A DNA stretch of 5,417 nt, from contig JAJYBO010000214.1 in NCBI GenBank assembly GCA_021778975.1, positions 1-5,417 on the forward strand. Direction: 5' to 3'. How positions within the stretch are numbered: position 1 is the first letter of the stretch; each line of letters begins with the position of its first letter. Below the pieces are notes generated by a model that worked only from the letters and a program-made list of their open reading frames with translations, made no database searches and was not told the DNA's origin. Shown here piece by piece: positions 5,133-5,417 of the stretch. The DNA comes from Deltaproteobacteria bacterium. GTDB lineage: Bacteria > Desulfobacterota > Desulfobacteria > Desulfobacterales > Desulfatirhabdiaceae. Position numbers and translations under genes: made by a program.

Positions 5133-5417
5133 ATGGCGCAGAAAATCAGTCGAAAAAAACTGCTCAAGGAACCCGATGAATTCATGACACTCAGCAGCAG
5201 GCTGATTCAGTGGGCGACGGATCATAAGCAATATGTGGCGACCACTGCAATCGGCATATTGGCGGTGGTGATTGTCGCTATCGGTATTCATGCCTATATC
5301 CGCAGCGCCAATAACAAGGCGTCCGCCCTTCTGGCGCAAAGCGTAACTCAGTACGAAGCCGCTATGAAAGCCGACAAGGATCCGGTCAAGGCATATCAGG
5401 CTGTTGAAAAATCGTTT
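5133..5417 (+). CDS. membrane-anchored protein, YfgM/TPR-like N-terminus (3' end outside window)
   Basis: Ninety-five codons are open to the end of the window, so this is a partial gene. A basic, polar N-terminus (Lys4, Arg7, Lys8, Lys9, Lys12) and an amphipathic segment (~16-33) precede one strong transmembrane helix at ~34-56, rich in Ile/Val/Ala. An Ala- and Lys-rich helical stretch then begins (~60 onwards). This layout, a single N-terminal anchor followed by helical repeats, resembles the YfgM family of inner-membrane proteins with periplasmic TPR domains, which act as ancillary SecYEG/chaperone factors. The repeat region itself lies beyond the window, so the assignment is tentative. The start is well supported by AAGGAG at 5120-5125, 7 nt before the ATG. 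It follows the kinase gene after 58 nt with no convincing terminator between. Confidence 0.8.
   Translation, partial: MAQKISRKKLLKEPDEFMTLSSRLIQWATDHKQYVATTAIGILAVVIVAIGIHAYIRSANNKASALLAQSVTQYEAAMKADKDPVKAYQAVEKSF

Noticed and set aside
4640..5185. Minus-strand 181-codon frame opposite the kinase and the YfgM-like start
   Set aside because: It spans the antisense of two well-supported genes and has no recognisable motif.

Overview
The window reads as ordinary chromosomal DNA of a Gram-negative anaerobe. Gene content and protein flavour best fit a sulfate-reducing deltaproteobacterium (Desulfobacterales-like); this is inferred from memory of similar proteins, not from a search. All six genes are on the + strand and tightly packed. 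The centre is a ferrous-iron uptake (feo) operon.

Layout. Positions 1-135 are non-coding and hold one copy of a 46-bp dispersed-type repeat and a 16-bp AT-rich palindrome. A small FmdB-type zinc-ribbon gene follows (136-375). The 376-482 gap carries a convincing sigma70-type promoter (TTGACA, 17 bp, TATTCT). Immediately after it lies a second, inverted copy of the 46-bp repeat, whose hairpin and T-run look like a terminator inside the leader of the next gene. The feo operon then runs: a 240-residue Fur-FeoA fusion (483-1205), a stand-alone FeoA (1192-1416, overlapping the fusion by 14 nt) and a full-length FeoB (1436-3613). Next come an exported protein with two SH3-like modules (3642-4088), a PfkB-family sugar/nucleoside kinase (4082-5074), and, after a 58-nt gap, the start of a membrane-anchored protein resembling YfgM/TPR proteins (5133 to the window end).

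How it fits together. FeoB is the GTP-dependent inner-membrane Fe2+ transporter and FeoA its small cytoplasmic SH3-fold partner. The most interesting object is the first gene of the operon. It joins a Fur iron-sensor domain to a FeoA domain, so the likely regulator of the operon carries the same module that contacts the transporter. All Fur metal ligands that can be aligned are present, but the canonical Thr-Val-Tyr-Arg of the DNA-recognition helix is replaced by Phe-Val-Leu-Asp. This suggests either an altered operator or a non-canonical role. The SH3 protein and the kinase follow with very short or overlapping junctions and may be co-transcribed; no functional link to iron is visible.
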